From contig PSRJ01000324.1 in the NCBI GenBank assembly GCA_003175985.1, positions 1-64,000 on the forward strand: a stretch of DNA of 64,000 nt, given 5' to 3'. Below the pieces are notes generated by a model, which did not search any database, was not told the DNA's origin, and saw only the letters and a list, made by a program, of their open reading frames with translations. Source of the stretch: Terriglobia bacterium (GTDB taxonomy: Bacteria > Acidobacteriota > Terriglobia > Bryobacterales > Bryobacteraceae). Position 1 is the first letter of the stretch. Each line of letters begins with the position of its first letter. Positions 1 through 10,970 of this stretch are shown here, one piece after another. The position numbers and the translations under genes were made by a program.

Positions 1-456
1 GGCCTCGACCCCATGGCGCGCGCCGAAACCATCGCGCTTTTCCGTGAGTGGGCCGCGCGCGAGCGTCATGTCATCGTCTCCAGCCACATTTTGCATGAGG
101 TGGACCGCATCTCCGACCAGGTGATTCTGCTCAGCCACGGCTACGTGGTGGCGGAAGGCCAGATTCAGGGCGTGCGCAGCGAAGTAACCGATCAGCCGAT
201 GCAGATTCTGATCCGCTGTGACCAGCCCAATGCGCTGGCGGCGCGCCTGTTCCAGCAGGATCACGTAGTGGAAGCCAAGATCCACCCGGATGGCAAGGGC
301 ATTCTGCTGCGCACCACCGATGCCGACCGCTTCTACCTGCTGCTGAATCGTGTGATTCTCGAATTTGGTCTGGAGGTGGAGTCGGTTGCGCCTGCAGACG
401 ATGACGTGAACTCCGTATACCAATATCTGATCGGCCAGGAAGGGAGCACGGTATGA
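1..456 (+). CDS. ABC transporter ATP-binding protein, C-terminal part (truncated by window edge)
   Basis: Frame open from base 1 (GLDPMARAET... VIVSSHILHEVDRISDQVILLSHG), typical post-Walker B/H-loop region of ABC ATPases. Confidence 0.9.
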   Translation, partial: GLDPMARAETIALFREWAARERHVIVSSHILHEVDRISDQVILLSHGYVVAEGQIQGVRSEVTDQPMQILIRCDQPNALAARLFQQDHVVEAKIHPDGKGILLRTTDADRFYLLLNRVILEFGLEVESVAPADDDVNSVYQYLIGQEGSTV

Positions 457-1286
457 GCCTCTGGCGGCCCCAGTTGAGCGGCGTCATCCGGCTCGAGCTG
501 AAGAAGACGTTCTTTTCGCGCCGCGGCTGGTGGGTCTACTTGCTCGCCCTCGCACCCGTCGGCTTAGCGCTGATGCACACGCTGTTCGAGATACGAATGC
601 AAGGGAGATACCACCGGAGCCACACGATTGCTACGGACGGGTACATTTACGCGACGATGTTCCAGTTGTATTTTCTCCGGATGGGGATCTTCTTCGGCTG
701 CGTAGGCATTTTCTCCAACCTGTTCCGCGGCGAGATGCTCGAAAAGACCCTGCATTACTATTTTCTGACACCGCTGCGCCGCGAGTTGCTCGTGGCCGGC
801 AAATACCTCTCTGGGTTGCTGGTATCGGGACTGCTTTTCTTTGTCAGTGTGCTGGCGTCGTTTTACCTGATGGGAAGACACCATGGCGTCGCATGGTCCG
901 AATTCCTGAGACATGGGCCCGGGCTGGCGCAACTGGGCTGGTACGAAGCAGTAGCCGTATTAGGATGTATCGGCTACGGCGCCGTCTTTCTGGCCGCGGG
1001 CATGTTCATTCGGAATCCCATGATCCCTGCAGCCGTGATGATGGTTTGGGAGAACCTCAATCCTTTTCTGCCTGGCTTTCTGAAGAAGATCAGCGTGATC
1101 TTTTATCTGAAGAGCCTCTGTCCGGTAGAGCTTCCGAATCCGCCCGCGCCGCTTTCCGTACTCATGGTCGATACCGACCCTACACCGGCCTGGATCGCAG
1201 TGCCCGGACTCTTGATCGTCGCCCTGGCTGTGATGACTTATGCGGCGATTGCCGCGCGGCGCGCGGAAATCAGTTACAGCGAGTAA
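453..1286 (+). CDS. ABC transporter permease (ABC-2 type)
   Basis: Hydrophobic multi-TM protein; start overlaps the upstream ATPase stop by 4 nt. Confidence 0.85.
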   Translation: MSLWRPQLSGVIRLELKKTFFSRRGWWVYLLALAPVGLALMHTLFEIRMQGRYHRSHTIATDGYIYATMFQLYFLRMGIFFGCVGIFSNLFRGEMLEKTLHYYFLTPLRRELLVAGKYLSGLLVSGLLFFVSVLASFYLMGRHHGVAWSEFLRHGPGLAQLGWYEAVAVLGCIGYGAVFLAAGMFIRNPMIPAAVMMVWENLNPFLPGFLKKISVIFYLKSLCPVELPNPPAPLSVLMVDTDPTPAWIAVPGLLIVALAVMTYAAIAARRAEISYSE

Positions 1287-2037
1287 CCGATAGAGCCCAG
1301 TTCCCTTTGAACCGCGTTTCCGTGACGGCTCCCAGGGCCTGGCGCACTACTCCGGCTTCGTTCCTTTCAAACCCGCTCGCGAGCAGAATACCGCCGACGC
1401 GAAGCGCGCGCAGGAGATCCGGGGCAAGCTGGACGATGACCTCGGGGCTGATATTGGCGACTACCAGGTCAAAGGCATGGGAGCAGACGGCATCCACGGA
1501 ACCCGCAAAGACATTCTCAACGCGTTCCCGTGCGATCTCGATCGCTACAGGGTCGGCATCGCAAGCAATCACGTGCCCGGCCCCGAGCAATCGCGCGGCT
1601 TGTGCGAGGATACCGGAGCCGGTGCCGACATCGAGCACCGCAATTCCCGCCTTCACATGATCTTCAAGCGCCTCCAGGCACAGTTGGGTAGTTTCGTGGA
1701 CTCCCGTGCCGAAGGCCAGCCCAGGATTGATCACGATACGGAAGCGGCCGGGCGGCGCCGGATCGTCACGCCATTCCGGCGCCAGGAAGAAGCGCGCACC
1801 CACGGTCATGGGTTGGAGCAGCTCTCGCGCGGTCCCGACCCAGTCGTGCAGCTCTTCGGTGCGGGGGATGGCGTCCGGATAGCGGCGCAGGAGGCCTTCG
1901 CGATCCACAGCCTCCTCGAAGAACGCGCGCAAATGGTAGTCATCCAGCTCCACAATGCCCGCGGACCCTTCCTCCCATAGCTCGGCGACCAACAAATCGC
2001 GGTGTTCGGGGTCGGTCTCGATGACCAGGGAGAACAT
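1270..2037 (-). CDS. prmA: Ribosomal protein L11 methyltransferase-like SAM methyltransferase
   Basis: LDVGTGSGILAQAARLLGA, VVANISPEVI motifs; start placed at MFSLVIETDPEH rather than the longer ORF start. Confidence 0.85.
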   Translation of the reverse strand: MFSLVIETDPEHRDLLVAELWEEGSAGIVELDDYHLRAFFEEAVDREGLLRRYPDAIPRTEELHDWVGTARELLQPMTVGARFFLAPEWRDDPAPPGRFRIVINPGLAFGTGVHETTQLCLEALEDHVKAGIAVLDVGTGSGILAQAARLLGAGHVIACDADPVAIEIARERVENVFAGSVDAVCSHAFDLVVANISPEVIVQLAPDLLRALRVGGILLASGFERNEAGVVRQALGAVTETRFKGNWALSVTRCN

Positions 2038-2161
2038 GGAGCGACGGGACTTAAGTGTATTTTCGCACAGGCTAAAGCCCGGGCCGCACCCTGCCGATAG
2101 GAGAGTTGTTAGCCGTCCAGCCGGAGTTTTCGGCGTCCTGGAAATCAAGTAGGGAGCTACG

Positions 2162-3595
2162 ATGAAACGCCTGAATATTGCAGCCAAGATCTGGCTCAGC
2201 ATAGGAATCTTTGTCCTAGGCTTTGTTTTCTCGACGATCGTCGGCCAGATCGAGGGGCTGAAAACGGAAGCGACTCTTCGCGAGACTTCGGAAGGACTCT
2301 TTCCCGCGGCACAGCGGAGCCAGGAAGCCGAAGCCGCGTTCCAGAGAATGGTGAAAGGCTTCGGCGACGCGGTGGTCACGCAGGATGGTGGCGGATTGGA
2401 ACGCGCCACCCAAGACGGCCGGAACGTGATCGAGATGATGCGGTCGGTGTCGGCGATTGCGGGCCTGCCCGCCGAGCGAACCGGGGAAGCTGCACGCCTG
2501 GCGGGCGCCGCCGAAAAGTTGCTGGCGGACGCGCGCGCTCTTTATGGAAGCGTGCTCGCTAATCCCGCTAATATGAATGCCCAGATGCAGGAGCAGATGC
2601 GCGCCCTGGCCGCGCGTACGGAGGAGCTTAAGGCGTCGCTCGCCAAAGCCAAAGAGCAGTTCTCTACCGATCTGCGCGGCCGATTGAGCGGCGTTCAGAG
2701 CAGTTCGGCCAGGCAGCGGTGGCTGGCATTGTTGGTGTTCGCCATCTCGTTGGTCCTGGCGGCCGCAGTGGTGAGCCTCACGATACGGCGCTCCATTACC
2801 GGACCAGTGCTGCGAGTGATCGATGGATTCCGGAATGCAGCCGATGGCGCCGCCGGGGCTTCCACCAGGATGTCGGAATGCAGTCAGGCGGTCCAGCACG
2901 ACGCCCAGGAACAGGCGGCTTGTATCGAAGAGACCTCCGCTTCCCTGGCAGAGATTTCCAGTACGGCCGAGCAGAACGCCAGCCGCGCCGGCGAGGCGGA
3001 CAGCCTGATGCAGGCAGCGCGTCATACCGTGACCGGCGCCGCCGAAGCCATGAAAGATCTCACCACTTCGATGGCCCTCATTTCCAAATCCAGCAACCAG
3101 GTGGCGGGCGTATTGAAGAGCATCGATGAAATCGCATTTCACACGAACATCCTGGCGCTGAATGCCGCGGTAGAAGCCGCGCGCGCCGGCGAAGCGGGGG
3201 CGGGCTTCAGTGTCGTTGCCGACGAAGTGCGCGCGCTCGCGCAGCGCGCCGCCGATGCGGCCCGCAATAGCGCCGAGATCATCGAACGAACCATCGCCGA
3301 TGTGAGCAAGGGAGTGGGGCTGGTCTCTCAGGCTCACGAGTCCTTTCAGAAGGTTTCAGAGACCATTTCCAGCGGCAGCGAAATGGTGACCCAGATCGCC
3401 GCGAGCAGCCAGGAGCAGGCGCGCGGCGTTTCACACATCAGCCAGGCGATTTCGCGTATCGAACAAGTGACCCAGAACAATGCGGCGAACGCCCACCGCA
3501 CGGCGGAAGTGGCTGCTGCCATGGATGAGCAGGTATCCACAACTCGCCGGCATCTGGAACAATTGGTTGCTGTGGTGGGGCTCGAACGGCGCTGA
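2162..3595 (+). CDS. Methyl-accepting chemotaxis protein
   Basis: N-terminal periplasmic helical domain, TM segment, MCP signalling hairpin ([43 protein letters not shown]). Confidence 0.95.
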   Translation: MKRLNIAAKIWLSIGIFVLGFVFSTIVGQIEGLKTEATLRETSEGLFPAAQRSQEAEAAFQRMVKGFGDAVVTQDGGGLERATQDGRNVIEMMRSVSAIAGLPAERTGEAARLAGAAEKLLADARALYGSVLANPANMNAQMQEQMRALAARTEELKASLAKAKEQFSTDLRGRLSGVQSSSARQRWLALLVFAISLVLAAAVVSLTIRRSITGPVLRVIDGFRNAADGAAGASTRMSECSQAVQHDAQEQAACIEETSASLAEISSTAEQNASRAGEADSLMQAARHTVTGAAEAMKDLTTSMALISKSSNQVAGVLKSIDEIAFHTNILALNAAVEAARAGEAGAGFSVVADEVRALAQRAADAARNSAEIIERTIADVSKGVGLVSQAHESFQKVSETISSGSEMVTQIAASSQEQARGVSHISQAISRIEQVTQNNAANAHRTAEVAAAMDEQVSTTRRHLEQLVAVVGLERR

Positions 3596-3620
3596 TGTTA
3601 TCCTGAGAAATCAGCTCAGG

Positions 3621-4502
3621 ATGAAATTACAAGGGATTTTCCCACCCATTACCACCCCCTTCGACCACGCGGGGAATCTTTATCCGGCGAAGGTGCAGCA
3701 TAACGTCGAGAAATGGAACCGCACCGCTCTCTCGGGTTACGTGGTCTGCGGGTCGACCGGAGAGACGCCGTTGCTTACGGCCGAAGAAAAGTCCACGTTG
3801 TGGGAACTGGTGGCCAAACACGCGGCGCCCGAGAAACTGCTGATCGCCGGCACCGGAGTGGATGGCGTGCTTCCCACGGTCTGCCTGACGAATCGTGCGG
3901 CGGAACTGGGCTACAAGGCCGCTCTCGTTCTCACCCCGCATTATTTCAAGAACCAGATGAACCGGCCCGAGACGCAACTGCTCTATTACCGCAGCGTAGC
4001 CGATCGTGCAAAGGTTCCGATTCTCATTTACAACTTCCCGCAAATGACGGGCGTCGATATCACTGCCGATACCGTGGTGCGGCTCTCCGAGCATCCCAAT
4101 ATCATCGGGATGAAGGATAGCTCGGGCAATATCGAGAAGATGATGAGTATCGTGCGCGATGCCCGGACGGGATTTCAAATGCTGGTCGGCTCAGCGCAAA
4201 TCCTGTTGCCTGCGCTGTTAATGGGAGCCTGTGGCGGCATCCTCGCCTATTCGAATGCAGCGCCCTATTCCACCATCGCGATTTGGGAGGCTTTTCGCAC
4301 GCGCGAAGAGGAAGCCGCGCGCGATTGGCAAGCGCGCGTTGGGCGGGCGGCGACAGTCAGCGGCAAACACGGTATCCCGGGGCTGAAACATGCCATGGAT
4401 CTGAACGGATACTACGGCGGCCCTCCGCGCCTTCCCATGTCTGTCCCCACTCCCGAAGCCAAGAAGGAAATCGAAGAAGCATTTAAAGACTTGAAAGGCT
4501 GA
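3621..4502 (+). CDS. Dihydrodipicolinate synthase / N-acetylneuraminate lyase family protein
   Basis: GIFPPITTPF start, GSTGETPLLTAEEK, YNFPQMTGVDI, GMKDSSGNI motifs. Confidence 0.9.
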   Translation: MKLQGIFPPITTPFDHAGNLYPAKVQHNVEKWNRTALSGYVVCGSTGETPLLTAEEKSTLWELVAKHAAPEKLLIAGTGVDGVLPTVCLTNRAAELGYKAALVLTPHYFKNQMNRPETQLLYYRSVADRAKVPILIYNFPQMTGVDITADTVVRLSEHPNIIGMKDSSGNIEKMMSIVRDARTGFQMLVGSAQILLPALLMGACGGILAYSNAAPYSTIAIWEAFRTREEEAARDWQARVGRAATVSGKHGIPGLKHAMDLNGYYGGPPRLPMSVPTPEAKKEIEEAFKDLKG

Positions 4503-6054
4503 GCCGCAACACGCCGCGCAGTATCTCCACGCACTCCCGCACGCGCAAGAAATAAGCCGCACCGAGGTAAACCAGTCCGTACGGCGCGAGTATCAAAAGC
4601 GCCGCTAGTATCGGATTTGGTGTTCCGATCGCGAGCTTGACGGCCCAGGCAGCCATTGCGCCCCCGATTGCGGAAAGCCACAGCTTCGCGATCAGGCTAA
4701 GCGGAAGCCCAGTGTGACCGATTTTCCCCTGCAGCGTTTTGCGCAGAAACAGGAACTCCACCCAACCTGCCACTCCAGCCGATGCCGTCAACCCCGCTAC
4801 TCCCCAGCGCGGATTGAGTCCAAGCCAGACGGGGAGGGGAAGCGCGGCGAAGTATCCCAGACCGGTAGTCAACAAGACACGAATCACGGCATACCGAAGC
4901 GGCGTGCGGGTATCGCGGAGCGCGTAGTATGTGGAGGCGTACAAGCGGCCCAAGGTCGATGCCAGTAGCCCGACCGCCGATCCGGCCAGGATGCCCCAAA
5001 CGTACTGCGTATCTGCGCCGGTGAAGCGGCCGGTTTGGAACAGAGCGGCCGTGATCACGTCGCCCAGAGCCAGAAACGCCATGGCAGAGGGCACGATAAA
5101 GAATGCGATCCGCCGCAGGCCCGCGTTCAGCCGTTCCCGTAGCACGGCGGCGACTTCATCCCTCTCGCCCAGCGCCCCCGACATCGCCGGTAGTTCGGCT
5201 GCCGAGACCGACATGCCAAACAGGCTCACGGGCAGCAGGTAGAGCGTCTGCGCATTCATCAGCCCGGCCACGGCGCCCTGGCCCAACAGGCTGGCGAGCA
5301 GCGAGTCGACATACGCGCTGATCTGTACCACGCCGCGGCTTACGAACACAGGGCCGAAACTTCGCAATACCTGCCGGACATGCGCCGAGTCTCTCGCCAG
5401 CCGCAAACGCAGGCCGCGCGCCAGACGGAGCACTACAGGCAACTGCACCAGAAATTGAAGCATGCTGCCAGCCACTGCGCCCCAGGCCAGAACCACCGCC
5501 AGGTCGTTGGGTTCCAGGCGCCGGAAGGCGATCAGTGTCGCGATCATGGCGAGGTTCCAAACTACTCCGGCGCTATAAGAGAGAAAGAATTTGCGATGGC
5601 TGTTCAGAATTCCGAGACACCAGGCCGACATGACCAGCATGCCCACACCCGGAAAAAGGATGCGCACGAGCCGAATGGTCAGATCGCGCTTGGCGCCGTG
5701 AAAGCCGGGAGCGATGGCGTAGATCAGATATGGCGTGGCCAACACTCCGATCAGCACCAGCACGGAGGTAGTGAGAGCCAGGATCGCGGCGATTGCTCCC
5801 GCGACGCGTCCGGCCTCCCGCTCATCGCGTTCCGCCAGCAGACGCGCATATACCGGAATAAAGGAAGCCGAGAGCACGCCTTCGCCAAACAGGTTTTGCA
5901 GGAAGTTAGGAATCCGGAGGGCTTGGCCGAATGCATCCGCGGCGTCCAGCAAACCGAAATATTTGGAAAACACACGCTGCCGCACCAGGCCCAGAATGCG
6001 TGTGAGAAGGATCCCCGCCCCCACGAGGAACGCGTGGCGGCCGGTACGTTCCAC
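4483..6054 (-). CDS. murJ: Lipid II flippase MurJ / MviN family
   Basis: GILLTRILGLVRQRVFSKYFG N-terminus, 14-TM-like MVF family sequence. Confidence 0.92.
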   Translation of the reverse strand: MERTGRHAFLVGAGILLTRILGLVRQRVFSKYFGLLDAADAFGQALRIPNFLQNLFGEGVLSASFIPVYARLLAERDEREAGRVAGAIAAILALTTSVLVLIGVLATPYLIYAIAPGFHGAKRDLTIRLVRILFPGVGMLVMSAWCLGILNSHRKFFLSYSAGVVWNLAMIATLIAFRRLEPNDLAVVLAWGAVAGSMLQFLVQLPVVLRLARGLRLRLARDSAHVRQVLRSFGPVFVSRGVVQISAYVDSLLASLLGQGAVAGLMNAQTLYLLPVSLFGMSVSAAELPAMSGALGERDEVAAVLRERLNAGLRRIAFFIVPSAMAFLALGDVITAALFQTGRFTGADTQYVWGILAGSAVGLLASTLGRLYASTYYALRDTRTPLRYAVIRVLLTTGLGYFAALPLPVWLGLNPRWGVAGLTASAGVAGWVEFLFLRKTLQGKIGHTGLPLSLIAKLWLSAIGGAMAAWAVKLAIGTPNPILAALLILAPYGLVYLGAAYFLRVRECVEILRGVLRLSLSSL

Positions 6055-7118
6055 TAACCCAGTTTCTCCAGGACTGCGTCGGTCACTTCTTGCGTCGTGC
6101 TGTTGCCTCCCAAATCGGGCGTGCGGGCCTTCGTTTCGGCTAAGACGGCCGCCACGGCGCCCTCGATTTCCCGCGCGGCCTCGGTCATCTCGAGGTGCTC
6201 CAGCATCATGGCTGCGGTGAGAATCGATGCGAGCGGATTGACGATGCCCTTCCCCGCGATATCCGGCGCCGATCCGTGCACCGGCTCAAACATCGATGGA
6301 TAGCGCCGCTCCGGGTCGAGATTGGCGCTGGCCGCCAGTCCCATGCTGCCAATGATCGCGGCCGAGAGATCGCTGAGTATGTCACAAAAAAGGTTTGAGC
6401 CCACCACCACGTCGAAGCTCTCGGGGCGGCGAACGAAATTCATCGCCGCCGCATCCACCAGCAGCGATTCTGTCTCCACGTCGGGATAGTTTGCGGCCAC
6501 GTCCTGGAAGGTTCGGTCCCACAGCACCATGCTGTAACCTTGCGCGTTGGATTTCGTGATGGAGGTGACGCGTTTCTTCTTGTTGCGCTTGACTGCCAGT
6601 TCGAAAGCGAAACGCACCACGCGTTCGATCCCGCGCCGGGTGAACACCGAGGTCTGAATGGCGATTTCCTCGGGCTGATGCTGGTAGACAAAGCCGCCCA
6701 CCTGCGCGTATTCGCCTTCCGTGTTCTCGCGCACCACCACGAAATCGATATCGCCCCCTTTTCGATTGGCTAACGGTGACGGCACACCCGGATAGAGATA
6801 GGCGGGGCGCACGTTCGCATACTGATCGAAACTGCGGCGGATCGGCAGCAGCAGGCCGTTGAGTGTGGTGTGGTCGGGGATCTGCGGGTGCCCCACGGCG
6901 CCCAGGTAGATCGCGTCGCAGGGTTGAAGCAGATCGATCGCGCCGGCCGGCATCATGCGGCCCCAACGTGCAAAGTGGCCGGCGCCCCAGTCGAAGTCCT
7001 GAAACGCAAAACTGACGTTGTGTTTCCTGCCAATAGCTTCCAGAACCCGCTTGCCCTGCGGAATCACTTCGGTGCCCACGCCGTCACCGGCTATGACCGC
7101 GATCGTGAATGTCTTCAT
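6054..7118 (-). CDS. Isocitrate/isopropylmalate dehydrogenase family, tartrate/D-malate dehydrogenase-like
   Basis: IAVIAGDGVGTEV, VVRENTEGEYAQVGG, PSMFEPVHGSAPDIAGKGIVNPLASI; start placed at MKTFTIAVIAGDG. Confidence 0.9.
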   Translation of the reverse strand: MKTFTIAVIAGDGVGTEVIPQGKRVLEAIGRKHNVSFAFQDFDWGAGHFARWGRMMPAGAIDLLQPCDAIYLGAVGHPQIPDHTTLNGLLLPIRRSFDQYANVRPAYLYPGVPSPLANRKGGDIDFVVVRENTEGEYAQVGGFVYQHQPEEIAIQTSVFTRRGIERVVRFAFELAVKRNKKKRVTSITKSNAQGYSMVLWDRTFQDVAANYPDVETESLLVDAAAMNFVRRPESFDVVVGSNLFCDILSDLSAAIIGSMGLAASANLDPERRYPSMFEPVHGSAPDIAGKGIVNPLASILTAAMMLEHLEMTEAAREIEGAVAAVLAETKARTPDLGGNSTTQEVTDAVLEKLG

Positions 7119-7183
7119 CGTTTCGACAACAATTCTCTCACGCGGCCGTGGGCGAGGCGCACGCTTTTCGGGCGGCGGCACGG

Positions 7184-8257
7184 TCAATCATGGGCGGAAC
7201 GCTGTTCCAGCAGAATCGTCCGCGTGGGGTACGGCATGCCTATACCTTCCTCCCGGAAGCGCAGCAGAATGCGTTTGCGCAGCTCGTTCCTCACGCCGAA
7301 CTGATTGACAAACTCCGCCACGGAATAGTTCAGAGTGAAGCCCAGGCTGGATTCTCCGAATCCGGGATCCAGGGCGACCGAAGGCTCCGGTTCCGCCAGC
7401 ATGCCCGGAATCTCCCGCGCGCCCGCGGCGCCGATTTCCATCAGAACCCGCTCGACATGAGAAGGATCGGCGTCATAGCTTACCCCTACCTGAACCTGCG
7501 AGGCCAGGCGCTTCTCCGGCAAGTGGTAGTTAGTGACAATCGCCTGCGCCAGTTTGGAATTAGGAACGATGACGAAATTGTTGCTGAGAGCCCGAATCGT
7601 GGTGCTTCGCCAACTGATATCGGTCACATAACCTTCCGGGCCGTTTTCCATCTTGATGTAGTCGCCTAAACGCACTTGGCCCGCTACCGCCACGTAGAAA
7701 CCCGCAAAGAGGTTGGAGAGCGTGTCCTGTAACGCCAGGGCAACGGCCAGGCCGCCGACGCCTAAGGCGGTAAGGATCGGAGTAATCGAAAACCCCATCT
7801 GGTTGAGGATGACCAGGGTGCCGAGAATCACCACCGCCAGTTGTGCCAGCGTCTGAGTCAGCGTAGTGACGGGGAGCGCGCCCGGAGTCTGGCTGCCATA
7901 GTAGCGAACCAGGTCCCCAGCCAGGCGCATGCACATTAAGGTGAGAGAGAGAATCCCCAGCACTGCCAGCACGCGCGGCGACCAGCGGGTAAACCTTGCG
8001 GGAAGCTCCGAGGATTCAATCGCAAAATGTACGGCCAGGATCAGGATCCAGATGGCCATAGGCCCCCGTAAGGCCTCGATCAGCATTCGCCCCGAGCGGC
8101 TCTGTGTGCGCTTGTTCCAGGCTTGCAAGGCACGCAGGAAGACCCGCCGCACCAGGTACCCTACCGCCAGCGTGACGGCGAAAACCGCCAGCGGCGCGAT
8201 CAGTTCGGTGGGATGATTCGTCAGCAAGTCGCGAAGCGCTTGGATTCCGCCTCTCAT
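7184..8257 (-). CDS. MscS-family mechanosensitive ion channel
   Basis: GVGGLAVALALQDTLSNLFAGFYV pore region, beta domain IKMENGPEGYVTDISWRSTTIR. Confidence 0.9.
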   Translation of the reverse strand: MRGGIQALRDLLTNHPTELIAPLAVFAVTLAVGYLVRRVFLRALQAWNKRTQSRSGRMLIEALRGPMAIWILILAVHFAIESSELPARFTRWSPRVLAVLGILSLTLMCMRLAGDLVRYYGSQTPGALPVTTLTQTLAQLAVVILGTLVILNQMGFSITPILTALGVGGLAVALALQDTLSNLFAGFYVAVAGQVRLGDYIKMENGPEGYVTDISWRSTTIRALSNNFVIVPNSKLAQAIVTNYHLPEKRLASQVQVGVSYDADPSHVERVLMEIGAAGAREIPGMLAEPEPSVALDPGFGESSLGFTLNYSVAEFVNQFGVRNELRKRILLRFREEGIGMPYPTRTILLEQRSAHD

Positions 8258-8319
8258 AGCATCAGAGTCTCACAACAAATTGCCTGCACGCAGGCCGACC
8301 CCGCCGCGTCAATCAATTT

Positions 8320-9927
8320 GTGCGGACACTTGCGCCATTGCTATGCCTGGTTTGGGCAGGTAGTGTCCTCGCTGCCGAGCCAACCGCCGAACAACTCTAT
8401 TCGCAGGCGCGCAAAGCCGAAAAGAAAGGCCGCATGGCTGAGGCGTATCTGCTGTATTCGGAAGCGGCGGCCCGGGACCCGAAGAATGTGACCTATTGGC
8501 TGCGGAGCCAGGCGGTAAAATCGCGCGCCGCCCTGGAGGCCAAGCCCGCGCCGCCCCCTTCTGCCGGCGCGGAGCAGGCGGAAGGCGGGGATTTGCTGGC
8601 CCAGCAACGCTTTGAGCCGCCCACCGCGCGCGATTTGGCGGATGCCCGCAAACCGTTACCTCCTTCCGGGTTGATAGCCCAGTTCGGACGCAAGGACTTC
8701 GACCTGCGCGCCAACGCCCAAAGCCTTTTTGAGACGGTTGCCAAAGCCTTCGGTCTCGATTGCGTATTCGATAGCGATTACCAGGCGGGCAATCCGATTC
8801 GTTTTGACGTCACGGGCATGGATTATCGTGAGGCGCTCCACAGCCTGGAAGCGGCCACGGGATCGTTCATCGTGCCGCTGACGAGCAGTCTTTTTCTGGT
8901 GGCCAAGGACACCCTTCAGAAGCGCCAGGAACTGGAACCGAGCGTCGCGATCGAGGTTCGTCTGCCCGAGGTCACAAACGCGCAGGACTTCACGGCCATG
9001 ATTACGGCCGTACAGCAGACCATGGCCATCGAAAAGGTCTCCTGGGATACGCAAAACAATACTGTCGTCATGCGCGATCGGATTTCTAAAGTGCTGCCGG
9101 CACGCGCCATGCTGGAAGAACTCATGCGTCCCCGGGCGCAGGTGATGGTGGAAATGCAGTTCCTGGAGGTCAGCCGCAACGACCTGGTCACCTACGGAAT
9201 CGATTTCCCAACGCTGTTCTCTCTGACGCCCCTGACGAATTGGATGAACAATCAGATTCAGACGCCCAATAACATCGCCGGATTCCTGGCGTTCGGCGGC
9301 GGGAAGTCGCTGATGGGGATCGGAATCATGAACCCCGCGTTAATCGCGAGGATGTCTCAGGCATCCGGCCGCGTATTGCTGAACTCGCAACTGCGATCGA
9401 TCGACGGGCAAGCGGCAACACTGCATGTGGGCGAGCGCTACCCCATCCTGACAGCCGGTTACTTCGGTCCGTCGAGCTTTAGCCAGGGCGGCACTGTTTA
9501 TACGCCTCCGCCTTCCTTCACATTTGAAGACCTGGGCGTGAGCGTCAAAGTCACACCGGCAGTCCGCGGCGTCGCGGAGGTCGTGCTGGATATCGATGCC
9601 CAATTCAAAGTGCTCACTGGAGCCTCCATCAACGGGATTCCGGTGATCGCGAACCGGTCCGTGCAATCGAAGGCGACTCTGAGAATGGGCGAATGGGCCG
9701 TGGTGGCGGGCCTGCTCAACTCTTCGGAAGCGCGAACGCTCGCCGGTATAGCGGGCCTTGCCCGGATTCCCGGCTTGAGCGCGCTGACCAGCACTCGAGA
9801 CCGCGACCAGCGCAGCGAGGAAGTCCTGATCGTCATGCGTCCCACTCTGCTGGGTCTGCCGCCCGGGGAACTGGCCACGCACACGTTCCGTGTCGGATCA
9901 GAGGCGCGGCCGTTGACGCCCCTATAG
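8320..9927 (+). CDS. Secretin-like protein (TPR-like N-terminus, STN-like and secretin domains)
   Basis: Signal peptide, helical repeat region, [22 protein letters not shown] and C-terminal secretin region [23 protein letters not shown] start. Confidence 0.85.
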   Translation: MRTLAPLLCLVWAGSVLAAEPTAEQLYSQARKAEKKGRMAEAYLLYSEAAARDPKNVTYWLRSQAVKSRAALEAKPAPPPSAGAEQAEGGDLLAQQRFEPPTARDLADARKPLPPSGLIAQFGRKDFDLRANAQSLFETVAKAFGLDCVFDSDYQAGNPIRFDVTGMDYREALHSLEAATGSFIVPLTSSLFLVAKDTLQKRQELEPSVAIEVRLPEVTNAQDFTAMITAVQQTMAIEKVSWDTQNNTVVMRDRISKVLPARAMLEELMRPRAQVMVEMQFLEVSRNDLVTYGIDFPTLFSLTPLTNWMNNQIQTPNNIAGFLAFGGGKSLMGIGIMNPALIARMSQASGRVLLNSQLRSIDGQAATLHVGERYPILTAGYFGPSSFSQGGTVYTPPPSFTFEDLGVSVKVTPAVRGVAEVVLDIDAQFKVLTGASINGIPVIANRSVQSKATLRMGEWAVVAGLLNSSEARTLAGIAGLARIPGLSALTSTRDRDQRSEEVLIVMRPTLLGLPPGELATHTFRVGSEARPLTPL

Positions 9928-9929
9928 AC

Positions 9930-10970
9930 ATGTCGCGAATGCTGGAGGAGATCCGCGAGCAACCGGCGGCGCTGGAGCGCACCCTGCACAGCGGGCTGCG
10001 CCGGGCCGATGCGTTTCGGCGGATCATCGCGCGGCGGAGGCCCCGCCTCATCGTGCTCGTGGCGCGCGGCACTTCCGATAACGCCGCCCTGTTCGGCCGG
10101 TACCTGCTCGAAATCACCACGGGAATTCCCGTCTCACTCGCGGCCCCCTCCATTAGCACGCTTTACCAGGCTCGGCTGGACTACCGCGATGCCCTGGTGG
10201 TGGCGATTTCTCAATCGGGTGAATCGACCGATACGAACCACATCCTCGAGAAAGCGCGCACCCAGGGGGCGCTTACGCTGGGAATCACCAACGAACCATC
10301 CAGTTCTTTGGCCGCGCTGGCTGAACATGTGTTTCTGGTTCGCGCGGGAAAGGAGAAAAGTATTGCGGCGACCAAGACGTACACCGGGCAGATTCTCCTG
10401 CTGTATCTGCTCGCGTATTCTCTCTCCGGCGCCGTTCGGGCCAAGGAGTTGGAGCGGCTCCCGGGGCTTGTCGATTCGGCTTTGCGCCTCGAGCCTGAGA
10501 TTCGCGAACTCAGCGAGCGTTACCGCTTCATGCATCATGCCGTCGTTGTGGGACGGGGCATGAACTATGCCAACGCCTTCGAATTTGCGCTCAAGCTCAT
10601 GGAGACCTGCTACGTGGTGGCCGAGCGGTTCTCTTCCGCAGATTTCCTGCACGGGCCCATCGCCCTGGTGGAACCTAGCTTTCCGGTATTCGCGTTCGCC
10701 CCGCCCGGCGTGACCTGGGGATCCATCGGAACGACCTTGGAAAAGCTGCAATCGCTGCGAGCGGAGGTAGTGGCTATCACGGATCGGGGCAACCGCGATG
10801 CGGTTCGCCGCGCCACGCGCGTGATCGAATTGCCGCGCCGGACGAAGGAATTACTGACTCCGATACCCTACATCGTCCCCGCGCAGTTGTTCACGGCATG
10901 TCTGGCGGAACAGAAAGGCTTGAACCCCGATCGGCCGCGTACCCTGTCGAAGGTGACCCTAACGTTGTAG
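9930..10970 (+). CDS. SIS-domain glutamine-fructose-6-phosphate aminotransferase-like protein (isomerase half only)
   Basis: LVARGTSDNAALFGRYLLE, ISQSGESTDTNHILEKA, GRGMNYANAFEFALKLMET, LHGPIALVE motifs. Confidence 0.9.
   Translation: MSRMLEEIREQPAALERTLHSGLRRADAFRRIIARRRPRLIVLVARGTSDNAALFGRYLLEITTGIPVSLAAPSISTLYQARLDYRDALVVAISQSGESTDTNHILEKARTQGALTLGITNEPSSSLAALAEHVFLVRAGKEKSIAATKTYTGQILLLYLLAYSLSGAVRAKELERLPGLVDSALRLEPEIRELSERYRFMHHAVVVGRGMNYANAFEFALKLMETCYVVAERFSSADFLHGPIALVEPSFPVFAFAPPGVTWGSIGTTLEKLQSLRAEVVAITDRGNRDAVRRATRVIELPRRTKELLTPIPYIVPAQLFTACLAEQKGLNPDRPRTLSKVTLTL

Noticed and set aside
530-1660. 376-aa plus-strand ORF
   Set aside because: Arg-rich out-of-frame shadow of the ABC permease and of antisense prmA; no family features
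2216-3337. 373-aa minus-strand ORF
   Set aside because: Antisense shadow of the chemotaxis receptor in GC-rich DNA
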